This document shows, piece by piece, positions 51,881 to 59,961 of a DNA stretch of 64,000 bases. A program made the position numbers and the translations under genes. Under the pieces are notes generated by a model. It made no database searches, was not told where the DNA came from, and worked only from the letters and a program-made list of their open reading frames with translations. Numbering within the stretch: position 1 is the first letter of the stretch; every line of letters starts with the position of its first letter. Source of the DNA: Flavobacteriales bacterium (GTDB taxonomy: Bacteria; Bacteroidota; Bacteroidia; Flavobacteriales_D; Sanyastnellaceae); assembly GCA_027491215.1 (NCBI GenBank), contig JAIXWP010000021.1, positions 1-64,000 on the forward strand, given 5' to 3'.

Positions 51881-52681
51881 ATGAAAAAAACTCTTGCAGC
51901 AATGGCTGTTCTATTAAGCCTTGCTTATGTCGTATCGTGCACTAAAGTGCCAATTACGGGAAGAAAACAAATGAACCTCGTTCCTGAAAGTGAAATGATC
52001 GGAATGAGCTTGACTGCATACTCTGATTTTCTAAGTAAAAGTTATGTAGTTCCAAATTCTGATGCACGCACTCAAATGGTGCAACGTATCGGGAATAAAA
52101 TTAAAACATCTGTAGAAAAATTTCTTACAGACAATAACCAATCGAATCGCGTGGAAGGATTCCAATGGGAATTCAATCTCGTTGATGATCCAACTGTAAA
52201 CGCATGGTGCATGCCTGGAGGTAAAGTAGTTGTTTACACAGGAATCCTTGGAGTAACACAAGACGAACAAAGCCTCGCGGTTGTAATGGGACACGAAATC
52301 GCGCACGCTGTTGCACGTCACGGAAATGAACGTATGAGTCAAGGTATATTGATCCAAGGAGCAGGTGCGACACTTGGTGCTTTGATGTCTGATAAACCAG
52401 ATCTTGCAAAAAACATTTTCCTTCAATCATATGGCATCGGAAGTCAACTGGGAATGTTGGCTTATAGCAGAAATCACGAAAGTGAAGCCGATAAACTCGG
52501 ACTCGTTTTTATGGCTATGGCCGGTTATGATCCGAACGCAAGCATTGGATTCTGGCAACGCATGTCTTCTACTGGAGGACAAGCGCCACCTGAGATTCTT
52601 AGCACTCACCCAAGTGATGAAACGCGCATAAACACACTCAAAGAGTTTATGCCTGAAGCAATGAAATATTACAAACCGTAA
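51881..52681 (+). CDS. M48 family lipoprotein metallopeptidase
   Basis: The 266-residue protein has a lipoprotein signal ending in AYVVSC (Cys20), then TGRKQMNLVPE, a pattern of Bacteroidetes M48 proteins. The zinc site is HEIAH (138-142) and the third ligand is Glu202 in ESEAD (200-204). PTVNAWCMPGGKVVVYTG (105-122) is the conserved edge strand. LoiP/YcaL/BepA-type relatives degrade misfolded outer-membrane proteins, so periplasmic quality control is likely. It follows clpS on the same strand. No PDZ or TPR domain is attached. Confidence 0.9.
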   Translation: MKKTLAAMAVLLSLAYVVSCTKVPITGRKQMNLVPESEMIGMSLTAYSDFLSKSYVVPNSDARTQMVQRIGNKIKTSVEKFLTDNNQSNRVEGFQWEFNLVDDPTVNAWCMPGGKVVVYTGILGVTQDEQSLAVVMGHEIAHAVARHGNERMSQGILIQGAGATLGALMSDKPDLAKNIFLQSYGIGSQLGMLAYSRNHESEADKLGLVFMAMAGYDPNASIGFWQRMSSTGGQAPPEILSTHPSDETRINTLKEFMPEAMKYYKP

Positions 52682-52808
52682 TTTTTTCATTCACACAAAA
52701 CGGTTCATCACGCTGTTGAAAAATCGAAGTTTTGAGTTTTCACAAACACCCTTTATCCCTTAGGATGAAGGTAATTTTGAAACACTAATTAGATTAAGCT
52801 TTTAACGT

Positions 52809-53135
52809 ATGATGCAAGACCGATTGAAAATGATTGAGAATATGCTCGAAACAAATCCGAAGGATAGTTTCTTGCACTACGCAGCTGCGTTAGAAAATCA
52901 CAAGAATGGTGATATCAATCAAGCCATTAAAATTCTAAAATCAATCGTAAAAAACGATCCGAATTATTTGGCAAGCTATTACCAACTCGGTAAATTCCTC
53001 GAAGAAAAAGGAAAGATGGAAGAAGCCATCGAAGTCTATCTCGCAGGAAAAGATGTTGCCAAAAAACAAAGTGATATGAAAACGCTCGGTGAATTATCAG
53101 AAGCTCTCATGTTGCTCGACGTTTACGAAGATTGA
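52809..53135 (+). CDS. Small TPR protein
   Basis: The 108-residue protein is made of about two and a half tetratricopeptide repeats: DSFLHYAAALENHKNGDINQ (residues 19-38) and LASYYQLGKFLEEKGKMEEA (53-72). No signal peptide is present, so it is cytoplasmic. Its stop overlaps the ATG of the GT4 glycosyltransferase by 1 bp (TGATG), which suggests coupled translation. TPR folds mediate protein-protein contact; a partner role for the glycosyltransferase is only inferred. Confidence 0.75.
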   Translation: MMQDRLKMIENMLETNPKDSFLHYAAALENHKNGDINQAIKILKSIVKNDPNYLASYYQLGKFLEEKGKMEEAIEVYLAGKDVAKKQSDMKTLGELSEALMLLDVYED

Positions 53136-54253
53136 TGAAGAACATCGCATTCTATTGTAGTTCGATAAGTTGGGGCGGTCTCGAGATGAACACTGTGCGC
53201 TATGCAAAGTGGATGACCGAACTAAATTATCGAACTATTTTATTTTGCGTCAAAGACTCTCCCATTCATAAAGAAGCCCTAGCTCTTCAACTGCCCATTG
53301 TTCTTGTTGAACACAACAAAAAATATGGAGACTTCAAAAATATCTTTCGTGTAAAAGCGCTTTTCCAAACCAATAATATCGATATCATTTGGTTTCGCGA
53401 CACCCGCGATATGTCGCTTCTTGGTTGGGTCAAAAGACTTTCTTCTAAAAAATATTTCTTGATCTATCAGCAAGCAATGCAGCTTGGCGTCTCTAAAAAA
53501 GATCCCATTCACACGTTGCGTTTTCGCGCTATTGACTTATGGATTTCTACACTTGATTTTTTAAAGAATCAAGTACTTGAAAAAACCAATGTGCGCGCGA
53601 GTCAAATCGCTACAATCCCGCTTGGCGTTGATACGAGTCGATTCAACTCACCTGCCCTATCGAAAGAACAAGCGCGTACTCAACTCAACATCCCACAAGA
53701 TGCATGGGTCGTTGGAATACTGGGACGGATCGATCCACTGAAAGGTCAACACACATTGATCAATGCGCTTCAAATTTCAAAGGACAATATCTCTGCTATC
53801 GTCATGGGTGAATCCACCAAAAACGAAGGCAATGAATATGAGATTAGTCTCAAGAAAAAAGTACGCTCACTAGGATTGGAAAAACGTGTTTTTTTCAAAC
53901 CCTACAGCAAGGACGTTCAAACATTCTATCGCGCCATCGATGCATTTGTTCTTGCAAGCGCGGGCGAAACATTCGGCACCGTTACCATTGAGGCGATGAG
54001 TTTTGGCCTTCCTGTCATCGGTACAAATAGCAGCGGTACTCCTGAAATTCTTGATCATGGAAATGCTGGTCTTCTCTTCGAACCAGATAATGCCATCGAA
54101 TTAGCAGATGCTCTTTATATGCTTTATCACGATATTTCTGCAGCAAAAGAAATAGGCGAAAAAGGAAAAGCTCGCTTCCTGAAATTGTATTCCAAAGAAG
54201 CGAGCCTTCAAGCTATTGATGCAGAAATCAACCGCAGAATTGCAAGACGCTAG
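53135..54253 (+). CDS. GT4 family glycosyltransferase
   Basis: The 372-residue GT-B enzyme starts at ATG 53135; the TTG 3 bp upstream is not needed. The N-terminal half has SSISWGGLEMNTVRYA, and the C-terminal nucleotide-sugar domain has VVGILGRIDPLKGQHTLI and the retaining-GT E-x7-E motif in ETFGTVTIEAMSFGLPVIG. Family members transfer sugars from UDP/GDP donors to lipid or glycan acceptors on the cytoplasmic membrane face. Donor and acceptor are unknown. It is convergent with the sugar dehydrogenase-like gene, sharing the CTAG that ends both genes. Confidence 0.88.
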   Translation: MKNIAFYCSSISWGGLEMNTVRYAKWMTELNYRTILFCVKDSPIHKEALALQLPIVLVEHNKKYGDFKNIFRVKALFQTNNIDIIWFRDTRDMSLLGWVKRLSSKKYFLIYQQAMQLGVSKKDPIHTLRFRAIDLWISTLDFLKNQVLEKTNVRASQIATIPLGVDTSRFNSPALSKEQARTQLNIPQDAWVVGILGRIDPLKGQHTLINALQISKDNISAIVMGESTKNEGNEYEISLKKKVRSLGLEKRVFFKPYSKDVQTFYRAIDAFVLASAGETFGTVTIEAMSFGLPVIGTNSSGTPEILDHGNAGLLFEPDNAIELADALYMLYHDISAAKEIGEKGKARFLKLYSKEASLQAIDAEINRRIARR

Positions 54254-55779
54254 TCATTGCAAAGTGTGCCGAAGATTCCCATAAATTCAATTAAGTCATT
54301 AACGGTAATAATGCCGTTGCCATCCATATCTCCTGGACATCCTGCTTGTGTTCCAAATTGACATGAGCCATCGTCTATAGATGCATCTGCATTGTAGTTG
54401 ATTGCTGAAGGATAAGTGCATCCTGGAATTCCACCTAGAATTACCCAAGGAATTTGATTGGACGCACGCGTACATTCACCATTCGATGCATTCACTGAAA
54501 ACAATCCTGCAGTAGCTGGTGCATAAGCTTGTGATGTTGCTCCAGGAATTTGCGTAGTTCCATTGAACCACCAATATGATGTTGCAGGTGTTGACTCAAG
54601 TGAACCTGCTTCATTCAACGAAATAGTTGGTTGAAATTCTCCACATGCATCTTTGATTTTTGCAATCACTCCACCCTGTCTTACAATGTAAAGCTCACCC
54701 GCTGCGTCTTCTTGTATCGCCGTTACAGCGCTTCCTGCAGAACCATAATTTGTGGTGGTATATCCTGAGCTTGCATTACCAGTAATACCATACAATACTC
54801 CTGCGCAATAATCAGTGAAGAAATAGATGCCATTCATTGCAGGGTATTTTGATCCACGATAAACTACTCCTCCAGTGATCGAACAAAAACTAGTCGGTGC
54901 GCTGTGTGAATATTGCTGCACAGGAAACACCATGGTACTCGCCGCAGCGCAAGCCGCTGTGTTGTAAGTAGCATTTCCCTCATAACATCTCCATCCATAA
55001 TTTTCTCCGCCTGTAGATGATGCAGGTCTGAAATTCACTTCTTCCCATGCGTTTTGTCCTACATCTGCAATCCAGATATCTCCTGTTTGTCTATCAAAAG
55101 AAAACTTCCAAGGATTGCGAAGACCATACGACCAAATTTCATCTTGCGTACCAGATACTCCTACGAAAGGATTATCAGATGGAACTGCGTATGGAAATGC
55201 ACTATCCACATCAAGTCGCAACATTTTTCCTAAAAGATCATTCAAGTTTTGCGCGCGATTACCCGGGTCACCCGCGCTGCCTCCATCGCCCATTCCGATG
55301 TACAAATAGCCATCTGGACCAAATGCAATGTGGCCGCCGTTGTGATTACCGAATGGTTGATTGATGGTGATAATCGTTTGAGCAGAACTAGGAGTTGCTA
55401 CATTGGGATTTGCGCTCACTTGGTAGCGTGCCACCACAGTGTTGCCTGAAGTATTGGTGTAGTTGATATAGAAATATCCATTGCTCGCATAGTTAGGATG
55501 AAAAGCCAATCCCAATAACCCACGCTCGCTGCCGCTGCTGAGTAATGAGCCAACATTCAAGAAAGTACCGATATAGGCTCCAGTGGTATCTACTATCTCA
55601 ATCTTACCTGTATTTTTTTCCAAAATAAACAAACGATTATCGTTGCAATGGTAGAGCCCCACTGGACCGTTCAGTCCAGAGTAAAATGTCTCTAGCTCAA
55701 CAGTAACAGGTGTTACATTCTGAGCAGTGCTCCATACTCCGCAAAGTAGGGTAGCGAATAAGAATAGTAATTTCTTCAT
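54250..55779 (-). CDS. Secreted glucose/sorbosone dehydrogenase-like protein with C-terminal EF-hand module
   Basis: The 509-residue protein has a signal peptide (cleavage near STAQN). The GSDH-type propeller (about 27-375) has GLLGLAFHPNYASNGYFYI, NHNGGHIAFGPDGYLYIGMG and WSYGLRNPWKFSFD, features shared with soluble PQQ sugar dehydrogenases and hedgehog-interacting protein. A short Ig-like segment follows. The end is unusual: GCTYPSAINYN with DDGSC (about 453-473), then a dockerin-like calcium loop DMDGNGIITVNDLIEF (about 484-499) closed by Cys residues. No classic type A or B T9SS domain is seen. Whether PQQ is bound is unproven. Confidence 0.82.
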   Translation of the reverse strand: MKKLLFLFATLLCGVWSTAQNVTPVTVELETFYSGLNGPVGLYHCNDNRLFILEKNTGKIEIVDTTGAYIGTFLNVGSLLSSGSERGLLGLAFHPNYASNGYFYINYTNTSGNTVVARYQVSANPNVATPSSAQTIITINQPFGNHNGGHIAFGPDGYLYIGMGDGGSAGDPGNRAQNLNDLLGKMLRLDVDSAFPYAVPSDNPFVGVSGTQDEIWSYGLRNPWKFSFDRQTGDIWIADVGQNAWEEVNFRPASSTGGENYGWRCYEGNATYNTAACAAASTMVFPVQQYSHSAPTSFCSITGGVVYRGSKYPAMNGIYFFTDYCAGVLYGITGNASSGYTTTNYGSAGSAVTAIQEDAAGELYIVRQGGVIAKIKDACGEFQPTISLNEAGSLESTPATSYWWFNGTTQIPGATSQAYAPATAGLFSVNASNGECTRASNQIPWVILGGIPGCTYPSAINYNADASIDDGSCQFGTQAGCPGDMDGNGIITVNDLIEFMGIFGTLCND

Positions 55780-55795
55780 GAATTTTGGTTTGAAT

Positions 55796-55803
55796 CAAAT
55801 GTA
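55796..55803 (-). promoter_or_regulatory. -7 promoter element of the GSDH-like gene
   Basis: Minus strand TACATTTG, full match, 16 bp before ATG 55779. Confidence 0.5.
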
Positions 55804-55832
55804 GTGAAAATCAATTTTACTCTTTTTTCAAT

Positions 55833-55840
55833 TAAGTTTG
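55833..55840 (+). promoter_or_regulatory. -7 element just before the PagL-like gene
   Basis: TAAGTTTG, full match, ends 4 bases before the GTG start at 55845, so a transcript from here would have almost no leader. Confidence 0.35.
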
Positions 55841-55844
55841 AACC

Positions 55845-56948
55845 GTGCAACGCTGGCTTCTCCTTTTAACCGTCCTATTCCATGTGCAAGTATTTGCGCA
55901 GTCGGATACCTGTAATCTTGGAAAGGGAAAATTTGCGTTGATAACAAACGGTGGCTATATCATCCCCCATCGTGAAGAGATGCGCCATTTGATTCAGGGA
56001 CACTCCTTCGGGGCGGCCATTCAGTTTAACCAAAAAACACAAGGTACCAAGGCTTGGCACAAGGCTTATAATTATCCTGAGCTCGGATTAGAACTTGCTT
56101 TTAATACTACAGGAAATAGAGAACAGCTGGGCGATCAAATCGCCTTGTCTTATATGATTCATTTGCCTCTTCATCCATTTCGTGAGCAAGAGAAAAAACA
56201 CGCATTCAAACATTACCTCAGTCTAGGACTAGGTGCGGGGTATGCTACCAAGAAATGGGAGTTAAGGGACAATACACAATCATTAGTGCTAGGCAGTCAT
56301 TTGAATACATCTGTGATGCTGCAATATGGAATTGCTATCCTACAGACTAAGCACATAGAACTCCGCACAGGGATTCGTTTGCATCACTTGTCCAATGGCG
56401 CATTTCAATTACCCAATCTAGGAACGAATAATTTTCTTTACTTCATTTCACTTCATCAAAGAAGAAATGATGAAGTGAAACTGGTACGAGAATTCACACC
56501 ATTTTCTCCTAAGTGGAATACATGGATTGGACTAACTGGCGGGGCAAAAGAAATATCGCCACCGGGACAGAAAAAATATCCTTCCCTCACACTTCATCTT
56601 TTGCAAGAGCGTCATCAGACTTTTAAAAGCTCTTTTGGACTTGGTTTAGACATGATGTTCAATTCAGCGGTAAAGGCGCTCAGAGAGCGCAATGTAGGTG
56701 CTGATGTAGCTTGGAAAGACAGCGCTCGCTTGGGGGCGGTCGTATCGTATGGCATTCACTTCAATGATTTTCAATTGCGCATTCAACAAGGCGTTTATGT
56801 GCTCAATACTTGGTCGGGGGATGGAAGTTTGTATCACCGTTTTTCATTGCGCTATTTGATCAAAGATCATCTCACTGTGCAAGTAGGACTTAAAACACAT
56901 TTTGCTAAAGCAGATCATGCTGAAATTGGTATTGGATGGAATCTATGA
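55845..56948 (+). CDS. PagL-like lipid A 3-O-deacylase (acyloxyacyl hydrolase family)
   Basis: The 367-residue outer-membrane protein begins with GTG and a signal peptide (MQRWLLLLTVLFHVQVFAQ; cleavage near FAQS). The N-terminal half contains the PagL-type active-site strand LRTGIRLHHLSNGAF, where the His and Ser of HLSNG match the catalytic pair of PagL. Beta strands alternate over the whole length. The C-terminal 170 residues form a second beta-rich part, making the protein about twice the length of Pseudomonas PagL. PagL removes the 3-O acyl chain of lipid A in the outer leaflet. The stop overlaps the start of the GIN-domain lipoprotein. Confidence 0.82.
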   Translation: MQRWLLLLTVLFHVQVFAQSDTCNLGKGKFALITNGGYIIPHREEMRHLIQGHSFGAAIQFNQKTQGTKAWHKAYNYPELGLELAFNTTGNREQLGDQIALSYMIHLPLHPFREQEKKHAFKHYLSLGLGAGYATKKWELRDNTQSLVLGSHLNTSVMLQYGIAILQTKHIELRTGIRLHHLSNGAFQLPNLGTNNFLYFISLHQRRNDEVKLVREFTPFSPKWNTWIGLTGGAKEISPPGQKKYPSLTLHLLQERHQTFKSSFGLGLDMMFNSAVKALRERNVGADVAWKDSARLGAVVSYGIHFNDFQLRIQQGVYVLNTWSGDGSLYHRFSLRYLIKDHLTVQVGLKTHFAKADHAEIGIGWNL

Positions 56949-57685
56949 AGCAACTGACCAAATATCTCCTATTGCTTTGCTTGATAGTATTCACATCATG
57001 CGATAAAGAAACAGCGCCCGATTGTTTTAAGAAGGCAGGTGAAGAAGTGACTGTTCGACGTGAATTGTCAGCATTCAATGAAATTGAAATTACCGATTAC
57101 CTATTTATCGAACTCATTCAATCAGCAGACCGCCATATTGAAGTCGTGGGGCCTAAAAATATTTTACCAAAAATCATCACTGAAGTCAGCGATGAAAAAC
57201 TATTTATTGAAAATACGAATACATGCAATTTCGTTCGTTCATTCAAAAATAGAGTAACGATAAAAATTTATGCTCCCTCATTTACTTTTATCACCAATAG
57301 AGGGACTGGCGATATCAAATCGATTGGTACATTGAGTGGGTCATATTTAAAGATAGAAAACAAACACGCATCGGGAAAAATAGAACTCAACTTTGAAGGC
57401 GATAGTCTTGCAGCCTATACACAGACAGGCGTTTCAGAGATGATTATAAAGGGAGAAGTCACGAAGGTAGAATTATTCAATCAAGGCTTGGGCTTGATGG
57501 ATGCTCGCGACTTACGAAGTCATGTAGCTTATGTCAACAACAGCACCATCAACGATATCTATGTCAATACGGATGGTTACTTGTTTGGAAGAATTGATTT
57601 TTCAGGAAACATCTATGTGCGCTCTAATCCTACGCAAATAGACCAAGCGATCACAGGCTCAGGAAAAATTATAGCGATCCCTTAG
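56945..57685 (+). CDS. GIN-domain (DUF2807) lipoprotein
   Basis: The 246-residue protein starts at ATG 56945, overlapping the PagL-like stop by 4 bp (ATGA). The signal peptide ends in VFTSC (Cys19), a lipobox. The mature part is a right-handed parallel beta-helix-like GIN domain (about 40-246): RELSAFNEIEITDYLFIEL, then repeated strand-turn motifs ending in ITGSGKIIAIP. GIN domains occur in putative adhesin heads and in many Bacteroidetes lipoproteins without known activity. Coupling to a lipid A deacylase suggests an envelope role. Its 3' end overlaps the convergent thioesterase gene by 17 bp. Confidence 0.8.
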   Translation: MKQLTKYLLLLCLIVFTSCDKETAPDCFKKAGEEVTVRRELSAFNEIEITDYLFIELIQSADRHIEVVGPKNILPKIITEVSDEKLFIENTNTCNFVRSFKNRVTIKIYAPSFTFITNRGTGDIKSIGTLSGSYLKIENKHASGKIELNFEGDSLAAYTQTGVSEMIIKGEVTKVELFNQGLGLMDARDLRSHVAYVNNSTINDIYVNTDGYLFGRIDFSGNIYVRSNPTQIDQAITGSGKIIAIP

Positions 57686-58085
57686 GATAAAATGGAGCTA
57701 ATTTCTCCAAGACATGCGCTGGACACTTCATTGGGCGGCCCGTATGCTTATCCACAAAAACCAAATCTGTTGTAGCTCGATTGATAATGGTATCTCCTGA
57801 ATAGGTTTCATATGAGAACTTTAGCCTCACACCAGGAAGTTCAGTGATCATTGTTTTGATCATTATTTCATCATCATAATATGCAGGCTTGATGAATCGA
57901 ATACTGTACTCACTCACAGGAAGTAAAACACCTTCATCTTCTAGTTCTCTGTACGTAATGCCCAGTTGGCGTAAGGCTTCCACGCGTGCTACTTCGAAGT
58001 ATGTTGCGTAATTTCCATAATATGCATAGCCCATTCGATCGGTTTCTGCATATCTAATTCGAATAAAAGTTTCCGTTTGATACAT
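57669..58085 (-). CDS. Hotdog-fold acyl-CoA thioesterase (YbgC/4HBT-like)
   Basis: The 138-residue protein starts at ATG 58085; an upstream extension lacks conservation. The hotdog motif RIRYAETDRMGYAYYGNYATYFEVARVE includes the Asp of ETDRMGY that is catalytic in YbgC-type 4HBT enzymes; the rest (LKFSYETYSGD, LVFVDKHTGRPM) is typical. The substrate chain length is unknown. It is convergent with the GIN lipoprotein gene, and about 380 bp separate it from dnaA. Confidence 0.86.
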   Translation of the reverse strand: MYQTETFIRIRYAETDRMGYAYYGNYATYFEVARVEALRQLGITYRELEDEGVLLPVSEYSIRFIKPAYYDDEIMIKTMITELPGVRLKFSYETYSGDTIINRATTDLVFVDKHTGRPMKCPAHVLEKLAPFYPKGSL

Positions 58086-58465
58086 ACCGCAATTTATAAT
58101 CTTTGTTAGTTGTGTAAACGTACCTCGCCATTCACAATTAATTTTTGTATGTTTATAACCACGCAGGTACAAACTACGCGATGAGGGGATGGAAACGCCC
58201 TTTTTGGGGTAAGGAAGTGAAATAGAATAGATTATTTTCTGATACCTAAACTAGATAGTCAACACCTGTCAGAAATATTGAAGAATCAAGGGGTTGGTGA
58301 AAAAATGTTGTAAAGTCAAACTTTCTATAAAGTCAATAGCAAACAGTTTTTTTTTTTCACTTTTTTCATCATTCTTTTGCGAAGGATTAGAACAGATAAA
58401 CTACTTTAGCGGACTAAGCCTTACAATTTCTACAATAACCGAATTAACCATACTTATATTTTAGC
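58086..58465. other. Intergenic region upstream of dnaA
   Basis: This AT-rich region has no gene. It holds a tandem direct repeat TAAAGTCAA (58311-58319 and 58328-58336, 17 bp apart), an 11-base T tract (58347-58357) and a weak -7-like TACTTTAG near 58401. A cluster of DnaA boxes is not seen, so I do not call an origin. Confidence 0.4.
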
Positions 58466-59896
58466 ATGAAGAAGGACCACAATCAGGTTTGGCAAAGCTG
58501 CCTCGATGTAATCAAAGACAATGTAAGTCCTCAAGGATTTAAGACCTGGTTCGAGCCTATTAAACCTGTTAAGCTAGAAGATAGCGTTTTGACTATTCAA
58601 GTTCCATCTCAGTTTTTCTATGAGTGGTTAGAAGAACACTACGTTACGCTGCTTAAAAAGATTATTCGCAAAGAACTTGGAACTGATGGCAGATTGGAAT
58701 ATTCCATCATCATGGAAAACAATCTGAACAACAGCAACCCGTACACGATTAAAGTTCCTACCAGCAATCGTAAAGCTGTTAAGAATGCACCAGTGAATAT
58801 GCCGTTGGATCTTGGAGAATCTCCAATCAAAAATCCATTCATCATTCCTGGATTACGCAAATTGAATGTGGATTCTAACTTGAATCCAAACTACTCATTC
58901 GAAAACTTCATTGAAGGTGATTGCAATAGACTTGCACGCAGTGCTGGCTTCGCGGTAGCGAACAAGCCCGGCGGTACCGCTTTCAATCCTCTCCTTATCT
59001 ATGGTGGTGTAGGTCTTGGTAAAACTCACCTTGCACACGCTATCGGTATCGAGATCAAGAATAAGTATCCTGAGAAAACTGTTCTTTACGTTAGCTCTGA
59101 AAAGTTCACTCACCAATTCATCGATGCGGTTAGAAACAACACAGTAAACGATTTCTCTCACTTCTATCAAATGATGGACGTGTTGATCATCGACGACGTT
59201 CAGTTCTTCTCTGGTAAAGAGAAAACACAAGATGTATTCTTCCACATCTTCAATCATCTGCACCAAACTGGAAAGCAAATCATCCTTACAAGTGATAAGC
59301 CTCCAGTGGAAATGCAAGGAATGGAACAACGCCTTCTTTCTCGCTTCAAGTGGGGATTGAGCGCAGACCTTCAAGTACCTTCTCTTGAGACGCGTATCGC
59401 GATCTTGAAAAAGAAAATGTACGCTGACGGTATCGACCTTCCAGATGAAGTTGTAGAATACCTAGCATACTCTATCACTACCAACGTTCGTGAACTAGAA
59501 GGTGCTCTTATTTCATTGATTGCACAATCATCATTGAACAAGAAGTCTATCAACTTGGATCTTGCCAAGCAAATGATCGACAAGTTTGTGAAGAATACTG
59601 CACGTGAAGTAAGCATCGACTATATCCAAAAAGTAGTGTGTGATTACTTCGATCTTCCTATCGAATTGTTGAAGAGCAAGACGCGTAAGCGTGAGATTGT
59701 TCAAGCTCGTCAGATTGCAATGTATTTTGCTAAGAAGATGACGAAGAGCAGCCTTGCAAGCATCGGTGCACACTGCGGTGGAAAAGACCACGCAACTGTA
59801 CTTCACGCTTGCCGCACTGTAAACAACCTTCAAGAGACAGACAAGCACTTTAGAAAATATCTAGAAGATCTAGAAAAGAAATTAAGCATTGCTTAA
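58466..59896 (+). CDS. dnaA: Chromosomal replication initiator DnaA
   Basis: The 476-residue initiator has domain I (1-80; FKTWFEPIKPVKLED), a short linker, the AAA+ domain with Walker A GGVGLGKT (180-187) and Walker B LIIDDVQFFSGK (240-251), and the C-terminal DNA-binding domain with the DnaA signature IGAHCGGKDHATVLHACRTV. It binds DnaA boxes and opens the replication origin. The gene is single and complete. It is followed by a palindrome at the stop (TTAAGCATTGCTTAA) and a strong terminator. The identity is certain; whether the origin is nearby is not shown. Confidence 0.98.
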   Translation: MKKDHNQVWQSCLDVIKDNVSPQGFKTWFEPIKPVKLEDSVLTIQVPSQFFYEWLEEHYVTLLKKIIRKELGTDGRLEYSIIMENNLNNSNPYTIKVPTSNRKAVKNAPVNMPLDLGESPIKNPFIIPGLRKLNVDSNLNPNYSFENFIEGDCNRLARSAGFAVANKPGGTAFNPLLIYGGVGLGKTHLAHAIGIEIKNKYPEKTVLYVSSEKFTHQFIDAVRNNTVNDFSHFYQMMDVLIIDDVQFFSGKEKTQDVFFHIFNHLHQTGKQIILTSDKPPVEMQGMEQRLLSRFKWGLSADLQVPSLETRIAILKKKMYADGIDLPDEVVEYLAYSITTNVRELEGALISLIAQSSLNKKSINLDLAKQMIDKFVKNTAREVSIDYIQKVVCDYFDLPIELLKSKTRKREIVQARQIAMYFAKKMTKSSLASIGAHCGGKDHATVLHACRTVNNLQETDKHFRKYLEDLEKKLSIA

Positions 59897-59912
59897 TTAA
59901 TCATGTAAAAAG

Positions 59913-59943
59913 AAAAAACCTCGGCATGCCGAGGTTTTTTTTT
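59913..59943. terminator. Bidirectional terminator between dnaA and the SRPBCC gene
   Basis: AACCTCGGC-AT-GCCGAGGTT (59917-59936) is flanked by A-rich and T-rich runs on both sides, so it serves both convergent genes. Confidence 0.9.
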
Positions 59944-59961
59944 ATCCATCATCAATCAGGT

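Noticed and set aside
58086-58465. Possible replication origin next to dnaA
   Set aside because: I scanned for TTATNCACA-type boxes. Only isolated near matches were seen, and a lone good box (near 57749) lies in the thioesterase coding region. The region lacks a clustered set, so an oriC call is not supported.
58895-59374. Long open frame antisense to dnaA (159 codons)
   Set aside because: It lies entirely within the conserved AAA+ coding region on the opposite strand, shows no recognisable domain, and its codon pattern is explained by dnaA.
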